Shown: piece by piece, positions 5,829-6,353 of the stretch
Layout of the letters: each line of letters starts with the position of its first letter
Numbering within the stretch: the first letter of the stretch is position 1
Source of the DNA: an uncultured Eubacteriales bacterium
Lineage (GTDB): Bacteria > Bacillota > Clostridia > Lachnospirales > Lachnospiraceae
Assembly (NCBI GenBank): GCA_900321145.1
Contig: ONVB01000053.1
Span: forward strand, 1 to 6,353
Reading direction: 5' to 3'
Length of the DNA: 6,353 bases
The notes under the pieces: model-generated
Databases searched by the model: none
Told to the model about the DNA's origin: nothing
What the model saw: only the letters and a program-made list of their open reading frames with translations
Program-made: the position numbers and the translations under genes

Positions 5829-6353
5829 TCAGAGTCCCGAAGAGAGCATGCAGGTAAAGGATATGACGCCATCCTTCCAGTAGGCTTTGATATTTCCTCC
5901 GTACTGCTTGCATATACTCTCCGCCATGGAAAGGCCTATACCGTAACCGCTCTTTGCCTTCTCCTGCTTATGGGATTCGTCGGCGCGGTAAAAACGCTCG
6001 AAGAAGCGGTTATAATCTATGCCCGCTCCTCCCGCAAAGCTGTTGGAAACGGTCAGGCGCACCAGCCTTCCCTTTCTCAGGGTAGCAAGCACAACCGATA
6101 CTGTCCCGCCTTCATCACAGTATTTCATTGCGTTGTCAAGAAGCAGTCCGGAGAGCTGCCTCATGCGCCCCTCCTCTATCATCATATGAACGTCTGCCTC
6201 TATCTCGCTTTTCAGTGTCTTTCCGTCAGCCTTCGCGACCGCTTCGAAGTTTCCGCAGGCCTCCTTGACCGCATCCGATACATTTACCTTCACAAGGCCG
6301 CTCTTATCTGCCTTTTCCTCCGCCCTCGAGATCATGACAAGGTTCTTGATCAG
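5829..6353 (-). CDS. Sensor histidine kinase, C-terminal ATP-binding part (5' end outside window)
   Basis: The reading frame is open to the window edge, leaving 174 visible residues and a stop at 5829. It is the HATPase_c domain of a two-component sensor kinase, which autophosphorylates a histidine and passes the phosphate to a response regulator. The visible part starts at LIKNLVMISRAEE, the end of the dimerisation helix pair; the phospho-accepting histidine and any sensor or membrane segments lie upstream. An internal ATG at 6335 is not a credible start because it falls inside that helix. Motifs (visible numbering): N box LLLDNAMKY with N74, F box FFERFYRAD at 117-125, and G2 box GYGIGLS at 136-142. 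Where the G1 box DxGxG is expected the protein reads VSNSFAGGAG, without the usual aspartate. This is known to be variable in some Gram-positive sensor kinases. The partner regulator is probably upstream, beyond the window. The stimulus is unknown. Confidence 0.88.
   Translation of the reverse strand: MIKNLVMISRAEEKADKSGLVKVNVSDAVKEACGNFEAVAKADGKTLKSEIEADVHMMIEEGRMRQLSGLLLDNAMKYCDEGGTVSVVLATLRKGRLVRLTVSNSFAGGAGIDYNRFFERFYRADESHKQEKAKSGYGIGLSMAESICKQYGGNIKAYWKDGVISFTCMLSSGL

Overview
The window reads as a chromosomal piece of an anaerobic, low-to-moderate-GC Bacillota, most likely a Lachnospiraceae-type gut or rumen Clostridia. Reasons: strong AGGAGG Shine-Dalgarno sites, AT-rich intergenic gaps with a consensus sigma-A promoter, frequent ATA isoleucine codons, and GH2 and histidine-kinase sequence styles typical of that group. 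The family assignment is inference from memory; no 16S or other phylogenetic marker is present. Every gene supported here lies on the minus strand, so the window is described from high to low coordinates in the direction of transcription.

6353-5829: the C-terminal part of a sensor histidine kinase, cut by the window edge, containing the ATP-binding domain. 5828-5715: a 114-bp gap with a clear sigma-A promoter (-35 GTGACA, 17-bp spacer, extended -10 TGC-TATAAT) driving the next gene. 5714-5133: a compact rhomboid intramembrane serine protease with all key catalytic residues. 5111-5077: a plausible intrinsic terminator ending that unit.

5023-86: a likely three-gene unit: a diacylglycerol kinase family lipid kinase, then after 17 bp a cytoplasmic glycoside hydrolase family 2 enzyme, then after 115 bp a GPH-family (MelB-like) sugar:cation symporter. 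All three have an ACAGGAGG ribosome-binding element. The simplest reading of the last two is import of a small glycoside by the symporter and intracellular hydrolysis by the GH2 enzyme. The lipid kinase is an unexpected partner: it may be there by chance, or it may point to glycolipid or diacylglycerol turnover. A 28-bp imperfect palindrome just upstream of the symporter's ribosome-binding site is the best candidate for local regulation.

No RNA genes, insertion sequences, CRISPR arrays or phage features were seen, and no clearly new system is evident. The points most worth a second look are the lipid kinase-GH2-symporter arrangement, the palindrome, the GH2 active-site context that does not fit a beta-glucuronidase, and the degenerate G1 box of the kinase.
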